Assembly: GCA_910595825.1 (NCBI GenBank)
Contig: OU343160.1
Coordinates: 80,735,805 to 80,799,804, forward strand
Direction: 5' to 3'
DNA from: Philhelius pedissequus
Taxonomy: Eukaryota > Arthropoda > Insecta > Diptera > Syrphidae
Length of the DNA: 64,000 bases
Part shown: piece by piece, positions 36,366 through 48,200 of the stretch
Layout of the letters: every line of letters begins with the position of its first letter
How positions within the stretch are numbered: the stretch's first letter is position 1
The notes under the pieces: model-generated
The model's database searches: none
The model's input: the letters and a program-made list of their open reading frames with translations, nothing else
What the model was told of the DNA's origin: nothing
Program-made: the position numbers and the translations under genes

Positions 36366-37299
36366 CGGGAGACTGGGTAGGGTTGGACAATTAAAACATC
36401 TCGAGTCGAAAGCCGTTTGCGCAATATGTATGAGTATTGAGAGGGGATGAATCAGAAATAAGTCCGTTTACGATTTTCACTTTTTCAGTCTCTCTTTGTT
36501 CGTCACGTGAAAGAGAAAAGGAGTTGGGGACAGTTAAAACATTTTTTTCTGGGGACGACTGAAATTCTGTATTTACTTCGTTTTGTTTACGTTGGATGAA
36601 ATGTGGCGAGTACCAACTCACCCTGAGAGCCAGCAGAAAAAGATTTCGGTTGAAAAATAAGAAACCTCTCCAGATAGACGTGACAGTACAATAAGTGAAC
36701 AGTAGAGCTTTCCAAGACAATAAAAAGCAAAATTGAGTTTTCTCCGGAAGTAGTACAATATCTACCCAAGGCACTCGCAAGAAAACCTAATAAAGGTCCA
36801 AGAACAAGAAACTAAAATTTTTTTGTGATTTGAATATTAACAAGCTGCAGCTCCTTTAATTTATTTTTATATTATTTAATGAAATAAGTTTTTTTCTGTA
36901 ATTTTTTTTCTTAAAAAAATCTTCATTCTTAACTGATTAATATTGACAAACTGTGCCAATATTTGAAAAATATTGAAAAATAGGAATTAGATATGTATGT
37001 AACAAATAAAAGATTTTGTTTTATTTCCCATGTGTTTCCATTGACCCCAATCACATTTTCAGCCATCCATATGTTAGGGACGGTTGAAACAAATTGAATA
37101 AAAAAAAAAACGATTGATAAAGCACTTAAAGCTACCCACGGGACACTCAAAAAACAATTCACGGGACACTCAAAAAACAATTAATAGATTGAATCAATTG
37201 AATCTTGCATTTAATATAACTAATTATGGGTTATCTTATAAATCTCAATGATATCGACGATATAAGAAAAATTGTTTCAATCGTACCCAGTCTCCCCTA
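36366..37299. mobile_element. 0.93-kb DNA element with GGGAGACTGGGTA ends
   Basis: Left end GGGAGACTGGGTAGGGTTGG; right end inverse GGGGAGACTGGGTACGATTG. TAC lies outside both ends, a possible 3-bp duplication. Inside there are three further GGGACagTtaaAAC-like words and a direct repeat of 23 bp (CACGGGACACTCAAAAAACA, twice, 37138-37182). No transposase recognised. Confidence 0.65.
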
Positions 37300-38900
37300 C
37301 ATACGAGTATTTTAAAGCTTTCCATTAATTTTCAATCAGAGGGCCGCGCGGTAGTGAATACAGAATACACAACAAATTCCATCGGCATCGATCGACGCGA
37401 CGCAACTTTAAATCAAAGCTCTGCTCAAAACTCATACATGTTGCGTTGCGATCGATGGGATTTATTTTTGGATTTACGGGATAGGAGGCTTTTCAATTTA
37501 GTATATCACCGATCGTCGCGATACATTCACGTTTTACGTTCGAGTTAGTTAGTACCTAGTACTTGAGTAGAATAAATCTGTAGATTTCATCTTAAATCTC
37601 CAAGTATGTACAGTATACATATAGATACACTTCGGCCTTGGATGACAAGACAACGCCAAAATGTTCACAAATTTAATGTATCGTACAACGAAGAAAGTTT
37701 TACGCAATTTCTATATGCAAAATTTGCGTGAAACGTAAAAAGAATTATTTTGACTATTTGAAAATAAAATATTCGAATCGGTTTCATTTGCATGTTATTA
37801 TTGAATAAAATAAGACACAAATTAAAAGTGTGCCTAGGTATATTGCAATAATTAAACAACAAAGCCTTGACAGTGAACTAATTATAGATAATTTTGAATT
37901 ATGAAACCTACCTACCTATATAATTTTTCTTCATTTTCATTGAAGATACTTTTGTTTTCTTTAAACTACCACCTACATGTTTTTTTGATCTCGATTTTTT
38001 ATTGGCATATGTGTGTTTAAAAAAAACATGTTTTGTAGCTACTTGAATAATTTTCATTTTCTCGTAGTATGCCTCATTTTAACTCCATGAGATCATTTTT
38101 ACATTTACTTTTTTTTTTTTTTTTTTGATTTCCATTTAATTTACTTGTGGCTGTTTGGTTTGCCCCCGCATACAAATTTTTTGTGTTGTGCATAATTTGG
38201 TATTTGGGTGGGTTTAATAAAATAAACTTAATCAAATCATTTTTCTAATGTTATGTTATTTCTTCACTCAGTCATACAGATGTATTGTTTAACAGAAAAA
38301 TTAAATGGATGAAACCTTGCTCATATATGAGATCATATTCGTTCAAAATCTTGATTGTAGAATAGATGCACAATACATTTTTGTCAAACTTGACCATATG
38401 ATCAACTATTTTGCGTTTTGTTCCTTTTCGCAAAAAATATGAATGTAGGCTATGTAAACATTTATGTATATAGTATGCATGTATGTAAATATGTTAATAC
38501 GTACATAATGTTAGTATCTTTTTCGATTCAAAAATATTTTTTTTTGCGATTTGTGCCGATATGTAAAACCAATCGCAGACGGTTCAAATAGTCTGTCTTC
38601 TTAATTTATATATGTCCATCTGTACATATATGTACTATATCTTACTATACTTACTTTATAAACGCACTTACACCTACCTACGTGTTTTACTAGGAGATCT
38701 ATACTTTGTTTATGTTAAGACTAGTTACCGACCTATCACTATTTGCGTAATTATGTACTTATCTACGTCTCTATAGACAACTATTCACTTATTACTTGCT
38801 TTGTTCCATAGTCAAAATGACACATTTCATTCTGTCTACCTGATTTGTTAACTATTAATTTATTAATCAGTCTAGTCTATTACTATTTATGTAGTTTTAG
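37300..38900. other. Upstream region of the LD/CaaX gene
   Basis: No coding feature. 37340-37550 is a locally GC-richer patch with many CpGs (GGGCCGCGCGGTAG, CGATCGACGCGACGC, CACCGATCGTCGCGATAC), which is unusual here and could hold the promoter or a 5' untranslated exon of the downstream gene. The start codon at 38908 follows a GTAGTTTTAG acceptor-like tract. Confidence 0.4.
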
Positions 38901-38907
38901 AAACGAT

Positions 38908-39248
38908 ATGGATATACAGCACGTATCTTCCGGCAGCATGATGGCACCCACTTTAGACTCTCCATCAAAATATGGACGAGTAAGTTATTGCTTTAAAAAA
39001 AAAATACATATGTAGACCTGTACCTACATAGCTTCCCACATATGTACACATGTATAAATTAGCATACCTAAAAATTGCGCAACATTTTTAGGATCAAAAA
39101 TATGTATACAAAAAATCATCGTATCAGTATTCGAATACGGATGGAAATATCGGAAATACTTTTGGCTCCAATACGGAACAAAACGTCAACCAGCTGGATG
39201 CTTTATTAGAAGACTTAAAAAATGAACGTGAGCAAACCAGAGAAAAGG
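38908..39248 (+). CDS. LD/CaaX gene, coding exons 1-2 (LD motif)
   Basis: Residues 1-76. Exon 1 (38908-38979) starts MDIQHVSS and ends at GTAAGT. Exon 2 (39092-39248) carries NQLDALLEDLKNE followed by a charged helix. The amphipathic helix with LDxLLxxL is the most informative motif of the protein. The start is chosen because it is the first ATG after a likely acceptor; another upstream start in an unseen exon is possible. Confidence 0.78.
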
Positions 39249-42200
39249 GTAAGTTGATTTGATGTATATTACATAGTATATAAGGAATATTCACGATCCG
39301 ATGTAACGGGTCTTAAATCATTGTAAAAGTGTAAAAGTGTAAAAGTGTAGGATTTTGTCGCATTACAACAAAATATACTGAATGTCAAAGGCTTACACTT
39401 TTACAGTTTTACTATACCCGAACACTATTGTAACAGAAAAATACAATAGTGTAAAATTTATTTAACACAAACTAAGATATTTCAGAACAAATGTGAAACA
39501 GATTTTGACGTTTGATTCACTGTTGCTACAAATTAGAAAAGGTGTGTTCACAGTCTGTTGTGAAAAAATAAAATTTTACAATTTTACAAGACTTGTTACA
39601 ACAGATCGTGAATACCCCTATACTTTCGTATAAAAGTAGGGAGTGTCTCTAGGAATGTAATTTATAACAGTTATGTTGATACAAGTAATATTTATGTGGC
39701 CCGATGGATTAGAAGGGCAGTATATCTACGGGCAAATTCCTAAACGCAAATCATGGGCATAATATGCTAAGCAAATTGTCCCTAAAACGCAAACAGAAAA
39801 ATCTCTGCTAAGCACACTCTCCCAAAACGCATTTCATTCTTTTTTCTTGCGCAAACTTAATTGCAATTGTGCAAGTTTTAAACTTGTGTTGCGCACTTCA
39901 TTTGCTTTTCAATTTTTATCCAGTTCGTGCATTTGCTTATCATGAGATTTGCTTTGCAAAACTTGCGTTTAGGAATTTGGCCTACTTCTGGCTGGAACAT
40001 AGTTTTTTTTTCGATACCCCACATCCGCCCAAAACACCTTGAATATTTCAATATTTTATTGGCAAACGAATGTTTTAAAACTGTTATTAATTGTATTTCT
40101 CTAGTCTCGTCCTGGTAGACAAAATCGCATTCACCGCTTACCCTATGTATAAAAGTTGTAATTCTTTTATAAAATCTGGTTAGGATTATAACAGTTATGT
40201 TGGGCCTTTCACCGGGTTTGTGCATTTGCTTAGTATGAGTTTCGGTTTGCAAATCTTGCATTTAGGAATTTGGCCAATCTCTTCGACCTTGAAAAAAATA
40301 AAACTTCATCAACAAATGTATGACTAAGCAATTACATATTAATGAAACTGACTCATATTTAATATCAACTACAGTTTTAGAACCCCACTTATATCATCTG
40401 ACCTTGAAAAAAAAATATGACTCTCACTGTAGAACAGATATCCATAATTTTAATTCCCTAAAGATTGAAATGGAAATTACAAAATTTCAGACAAACCAAA
40501 CCAAAACAATGACATGAATAATTTAATTTGAATTTGACATTTAGTGGGTGTGAGTGTATGCGTACTTCTGGTTTTGATTCTGACTTCAAAATTTCTTTTC
40601 TATCTAATAGCAATCGAACAGCTTCAGAAGCATTCGGAAGACTTCAGTAGCCTTCCGGAAGACCAATCGAAAAGGCCATAATTGACCAAGATTTGAACGA
40701 AATATACGAAAATAACCTCAAAATAATGGATATTATTTATCAACAAAATTTCGTATATGCACTTTGTGGCAAAAAAGCAATTTGAGTAAATAGCAGACCG
40801 TTCGGATAATATTTCTAGATTTTCGGTCAAATAAAGATTTTAAATTGGTATAAAAACCCTAGTTATAGATAATATAGTATAATCTTATTGTAATCCGTTG
40901 GGATAAGATTTCAACACCTTACAGGATCGAATTTGAAATAATCGTTACTTAAATATTTTTTGTTGTCTCCCATCGTTTAGAGAAGAAAACATTTACTCGC
41001 TTCAACACAACGTAGATTTAGCCCATAGTGGCGATTACTGGATGAACCGTTTCTAAAACTTAATTTTTATTTCAATTCAATGAAATATGCTAATCTACAT
41101 CTAAATTAATAGAAAAGGAATTTGAGGACAAAATCCCATTTCTTGTAAATTAGGTCAAGGCAATTGGTCGAAAAGACTACTTTTGTTTTTTTCAACCCCA
41201 AAGTAAATTAAATGTTAGTTGTTTTCAATTCCTAAATATTGTTCTCGAAATTTTGAAAACATATATGGTTTTCGATGGGTTGTCCGGAAGGCTTCCGAAT
41301 AGTAAAAAGAGAAATTTTATTCTGATCTAATCTTTCAAGGCAGAATGAAACCCAAAAGCACGCATACACTCAATCCCTACTAATATGGCGTTATTTGGCA
41401 ATCCGGAGTCCCTCTGCGATCCTCGATCCCAACTGAACACTTTTTTCCAGTCTATAGTGACAAAAATTGTGAAAATATTTCAATATTTTATTGGCAAACG
41501 AATGTTTTAAAACTGTTATTAATTGTATTTCTCTAGTCTCGTCCTGGTAGACAAAATCGCATTCACCGCTTACCCTATGTATAAAAGTTGTAATTCTTTT
41601 ATAAAATCTGGTTAGGTTTATAACAGTTATGGAGCCTTTCACCGGGTTTGTGGATTTGCTTAGTATGAGTTTCGGTTTGCAAATCTTGCATTTAGGAATT
41701 TGGCCAATCTCTTCGACCTTGAAAAAAAAATAAAACTTCATCAACAAATGTATGACTAAGCAATTACATATTAATGAAACTGACTCATATTTAATATCAA
41801 CTACAGTTTTAGAACCCCACTTATATCATCTGACCTTGAAAAAAAATATGACTCTCACTGACCTGTTTTCGAGATTAAGTGACACCCTAACGTCTTATAT
41901 TGGTTGCATAGAAAAAAAAAATTGCCAAAGTCAAACGAATTATTTATTAAAATTAAAAACCACACGTACACAAAGACAAAATATCAGAATTGAGTAGAAG
42001 CAATCAGCACTGTTTAGTTTTGAGAATGAGTGAATACCTGAGTGAAACCAATGGAAAATGGCATTAATTATTTGGTCATTTGTGTACCTGTTTGGTTTCC
42101 AAAAGTGTATCGTCCTTTTCGATTAATCAGGTAATCAGGAAGAAATCTCCGATCCGGGATACCAATCGAACAAATAAACACTAGATTCTAGATTCTGAAA

Positions 42201-45200
42201 ATTTATGTGAGTGTATCTGTAAGACGGGAAATGTTAAACGCACATTTTATTTTGTAAACATGGCACATACACAGATGTAGAAGATTTCGAAGTTATTCCT
42301 GATGTAAATGCGAAATTACAGTTATTGAATGGAAAATTTGTCTTTGGAACAAATATCCATAATTTTAATTCCCTAAAAATTGAAATTGAAATTATAAAAT
42401 TCCAGACAAACCAAACCAAAACAATGACATGAATAAATTAATTTGAATTTGACATTTAGTGAGTGTGAGGGTATGCGTACTTCTGGTTTTGATTCTGACT
42501 TCAAAATTTCTTTTCTTTCCAATAGCAATCGAACAGTTTCAGCAGCATTCGAAAGACTTCAGAAGCCTTCCGGACGACGAATCGAAAAGGCCATAATTGA
42601 CCAAGATTTTAAGGAAATATACGAAAATAAATTCAAAATAATGGACATTATTTATCTACAAAATTTCGTGTGTGCACTTAGTTCGCAAAAAAAGCAATTT
42701 GAGTAAATAGCAGACCGTTCGGATAATATTTCTAGATTTTCGGTCAAATAAAGATTTTTAATTGGTATAAAAACCCTAGTTATAGATATTATAGTATAAT
42801 CTTATTGTAATCCGTTTGGATAAGATTTCAACACCTTACAGGATCGAATTTGAAATAATCGTTACTTAAATATTTTTTGTTGTCTCCCATCGTTTAGAAA
42901 AGAAAACATTTATTGGCTTCAACACAACGTAGATTTAGCCCATAGTGGCGATTACTGGATGAACCGTTTCTAAAACTTAATTTTTATTTCATTTCAATGA
43001 AATATGCTAATCACATCACATATGTAAATTCTATATCTAAATTAATAGAAAAGGAATTTGAGGACAAAATCCCATTTCTTGTAGATTAGGTCAAGGCAAT
43101 TGGTCGAAAAGACTACTTCTGGTTTTTTCCAACCGCAAAGTAAATTAAATTCTGTTTTCAATTGCTAAATTGTTCTCGAAATTTTGAAAACATATATGGT
43201 TTTCGATGGGTTGTCCGGAAGGCTTCCGAATGGCAAAAAGAGAAATTTTATTCTGGGTTTAAAGGCAGAATGAAAGCCAAAAGCACGCATACATTTAATC
43301 CCTACTAATGGCGTTATTTGGCAATCCGGATCATCGATCCAAACTAAACACTTTTTCCAGTCCACATTGAAAAAAATTGTGAAATCTTACTACACGAATT
43401 TCTGTGGGTAACTGGTGTACAAATTGTCAAAACACCAAGCTGTCAATTTTTGTTTCAGCTATTTTCTTGTGTTAGTGATGTTCACATTGAAAGAAGTAAG
43501 AATTGGAACTTGTAATTCATTATCTGCGGGTTTGAATGAAATCATTGTATTGAAAACTAAAGACAAACAGGAATAAAAAAGTAACGCAGTAAGAAAAACA
43601 CAAATGATCGAGAAGTAGAAAATGTTTATATTTCTTAACTGTAATTCTTGAGTGTTTCCTCATTTTATTTCATAGAACATTTTTGTTTTGTGCACTCTTC
43701 TTTGTGCTGCGTGTTGTTTTTCTCTTTATCTTGATTGTTACTTGCAATTATTGGTACTATAAGGCAAGTATGTATTCGTAAAAAATGTTTTTTTCTAACA
43801 ATCAAACATGACATTACGATCATAGAGAACACCAAAAAAGTGGGTCCCCAAATTCCGTCTGTCTGTCTGTCTGTCCTCGAGTCTGCAGCCTGAGCGGTTC
43901 TGTGGATTTGCTTCAAACTTGGTAAATATTGTTTTATTTTTCGGTAATATGCCCACTCCTTTTTTTAAGACGACAAATAACAGACTGTTAAGGCAAAAGG
44001 GCGTATCTCCACTTTTTGAGTTTTCAGATAAATGCGATTTACTATTTTTGGATTTCGCACTTTAAAATTTAATGCTTTTCAAAACTTAAAAAAAACTATT
44101 AATTAATGAAAATTAATGTATTATTATTATTTAGTAAGGGGTTTTCCAATAAGAGGTGTTATTTTGAATAGCCCGCTATTTCGGTAGCTGTCACTTTTGA
44201 AGCTGTCATTTTTTGACATTTGACAAGTAGAAACTACGCTATTAATAAACATGGAACGATACACGCTTCAACAACGCATTTCTTTTTTTTGAATATCAAA
44301 ATAACACCTCTTATTGGAAAACCCTTTATTATTATATTATTATAGATATGCCATAAGCTCAATTTTTGATTTTTGGCTTTTACGCCCTTTTTCCTCATGA
44401 CGGCAGAGTAGCTCCCATACATTTTGTTGACCAAAAACAAAAATCTTATTTTTCTCCAAAAACGGCTCAAACGATTTTTATAAAAAAAAATCAGTTCATT
44501 AATGAAGGGAAAGGGTACCTTTCGATAATTTTTTTTGGAAAAAAATTGTTATTTTTGGTACCTCTAGTAGAACAATTTTTTTAGTTTTCGATTTTCTCGG
44601 AAACGGTTAATTTGATTTTTTTTAAATTTTTTTATGCAGAAGCTCCTAGAAAGTTTAAACACTATTGTGTACCAAATTTTTTCAAGAAAATTTTTGTTTG
44701 GAAATTAATTTTATTTTGACAATTCAAAATTTCGAAAACGAGTCAATAGATTTTTTCGAAACTTCGTATTTGGTGGGTTTTTGACATTATCTTGAATAGT
44801 TAAAAAACATTTTTTCTAAAATAAAAAACAATGGTCGATACCTCCTTAAAAAAATGTTAAGATAAAAAATTATTTCTCGAAAACGGCTCCAAGAATATTT
44901 TATACAAAAATGTGTGTGTTCTTAAATTAGTAAGGTTCACTTTCAAGTATAAAAATATTTTTTTGCGTACTTATTAACGGTACTTCCCATATAACCACTT
45001 TTCATATTTTCGACTTTCTCAATATTGGATAAACCGATTAAAATATTTTTTTTTTTATACAAATGCTCCCTAAAATTGTTAATAAGACTGCATACGAAAA
45101 TTTTCAAAAAAAAGTTTTCGATTTTTAAAAAATAAATATTTTTTTTTTTTTTTGAAAAATCGAATTTTTTTGAAATTTGAATTTTAAATATATAATAATA

Positions 45201-48200
45201 ATATCTTCAAAATTGTGTTTCAAATTTTTTGCTAAAAATGTTTTCAAAATTGTATACATAAAAAATTAATGTATTAAAAAACCGCTTCAACAATTTTTGA
45301 AATTTTTGTTTGAGATGTTTTAATTTATCCATGAATTCCAAATTGCATCTTTGTTCTCCCTCAGACTATAATGACTAAGCAATATAAAAACATTTAAGTA
45401 TGTGTATTATCCATTTATTTCTACCTTATTCTTATTCCCTTTTTACGAATTTTTGCGTATGTCAATAACGAATACTAAATACAATATAGGCCCTCATAAA
45501 TTTATATATACATATGTGCTTTAAATCACACTAATCTTATGTATGCATATTGCACCTAAATTATGAAGTTGGATGTATATAGCTACCTACCCACCTACAT
45601 CCTTCATTTTCATTCTTATATATATTCATACTTAGGTTCCATCAATATGTATTGTAGATAAATTTTACTCTCCTAACTTACATAATTAAAATCCAAAACT
45701 TAGATTTAAATATACATTTGTAGGTAGGTACCTATGTAACTATTAATTGAATCATTCATTCGACAATTCATTATACTAAGAATCAAGGCAATCTTACTTA
45801 CATAGTCTTTAAACCTGCATAGGATAACTACACCTAACTAACTAAACCTCAATGATTAGCTACATTAAAGTTGTTAGCTACAAGACCAAGTTCGTACGAT
45901 CCAGTCGTGCATTTTAGTTTTTCAAGTAAACACTTTAGGAAGAGTCCAGAAGGCTTCTGGATTGCCAAATAAAAACGACATGATACCATTTCCATGGCAT
46001 TTTTACGTAGATAACGTTTCCGAAATTGTTTTTTTTTTTTGTTTTAATAATCCGTCTGATGTCAAACTTCTTTTTTACAGGTATGATTGAATTAGCATAA
46101 TCACATTAGATTTGTTCCAAAAAAAAACCTGAGTCGAACCTGGGTAAAGTTCAACGAACGAACCTATTATTTCTGCCATATTTGATCCAATTATTGTCAT
46201 AATCCCTAATTGAAACACAATTGGACTTGCGAACTTCGAATACAAATTAAATACAGGCTTACATCAATCATGTGTGAAGACTTAAAATGCAATATGATTT
46301 CTGTGGCTATAATACTGATTTGAGAACCGGCCGGCGGTTATTGTGGAAAGCGAGGTTAACCTCTGCCGGCTGCCGGTTAACCGGACCTAGGTCAAATAAG
46401 ATTTATTATGTACCAATGATCCATTAGCCGGTACAGGTTGGCTGGTCGCCGGGTATTTGTGAAAAAAGGCATAAGTTAGTGTTGAAACTACAATATCGAG
46501 AGTAACGATCTTGTCACATCTAAGGTCTTTGACCCGCAAAAATATTACACTTAAAAACAAAAAAATAGAATATGTTCAATGCTAAAATGATCATTTCTTT
46601 TCTGTCTATTTCTGTATGTATACGTAGGTTAAGTTAAAAATATTAGCGATATTTCATTTGTCATTAGGACAGAGTCAAAATTCACCTTAAAAAATGTCTA
46701 CATTAGTTGTGTATATATTTACAATTCTAAATATACATAGGCAAATTTTGAATGTTTGTTAATACATATTTATTAATTTTTTTTTGTAGATATTCAAACT
46801 TCAAGTACCAGCTTTAAGACAATGTAAGTTATAAGAATCTAAAGACCTTTTATTTAAATTAATTAACAAATAAACCCATTCTAGAGAACCAACAGGAACA
46901 GTAACAAAAACCACACGCATAATAAAATCCCATCAATTGCCGATGGAGGTGGAAAACATAACAGCATATAGCTCCTATAGCTCATCAGATGACCCCAACG
47001 CTACAATGAACGATATTATACGTAACGATGTTTCAACTTTTAAATCAAGTACCTATACCTTTTGTTTAAATTCATGCATAATTCATTAAATTATATTATT
47101 TTTTTTTTGTAGATAAAGCTGTTTCTAAACATGTCAACAAAACAACTAATGTTTTTGACACTAGTAGTACCCATTCCGAAAACAATGTGCTTGTTCCCAT
47201 GCTATTAGAAAACGATTCTAAAAGTCTACAACTTTCTGATGATATCTTGCCTATACCAGGAACAAAGGTTACTACAACGGTTCGTACTTACACCTACGAA
47301 ATTCCAGCGGATCATAATACAATAAACAACAGGACTTTATTATATAAAAACAACGTACACAATTCTACGCGGAACGAATTCATATCTGAACCAAATTTGC
47401 CACAAACAGTGGTATATAGCTCGGAAAGTTACAATTCAGCAAATGGACCAAATATCGGTCCGAACAGTCCAAATTTAGATCGCCAAGTGGGAGTTAATTC
47501 CACTAATCGCATATATGAGATTAATGAAACACAAGACTATCGTACACAACGAAACGAACACCTAGTTCCACAGCCAATTCAGCCAACAACCAAAACTATT
47601 GTTTATGATATAAACAAGACAGAACATAATACCAGTACTATTCAAGGGACTCCTTTCTCCCCAAATAATGTTCCCTCGCATACGCTCTTACCGCAACGCC
47701 CACAACAAACACCACATCATCCAAATGGCTCAACAAACAACTTCTATTACCGAGAGTCCACTAATACATTGAATACAATTAGCGGTCCACCTGGAGATAA
47801 CTTGCCTCCAAATGTCACTATAGAGTACTCCAGAGATAACTACGGTCCAAAGGACAACTATGCTCCCCAAAATACTACTAATACTGTTACTTATGATTAT
47901 TCATCATCTACTATGAACTCACGCCGCGGCCCTAATTACGATTCACCAACATCACAACCTCCTCCATTCCCTGTCGATGGTGTTGTATATCCTGATACCA
48001 CTGGGCGCCCACCAGCAAAACTTAACGATCTTTTGGATTCATTTGGCGAGGTAAGAATCATAAATTTTAACTACAATAATAACATAACATTCCATACCAT
48101 ATTACCATTCCATTATGTTTTGGAAAAAATTTATTTTTTTTATTTCAATTCTATTTCTACTTGCGATATACCTACATACATTATAAGGGTATTCATGCAA

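Noticed and set aside
36391..36780. 129-codon minus-strand frame inside the GGGAGACTGGG element as its transposase
   Set aside because: No catalytic motif, zinc finger or helix-turn-helix could be seen and a second frame overlaps it; insufficient evidence.
39878..41747. Two similar open frames (39878-40261 and 41391-41747, minus) as a conserved gene
   Set aside because: They are similar because the DNA itself is duplicated with near identity; there is no codon-type substitution pattern and no recognisable domain.
43855..43875. CTGTCTGTCTGTC block as a CRISPR-like or satellite array
   Set aside because: Too short and without spacers; it is a fixed part of family X and recurs at 18265, 48590 and 50295.
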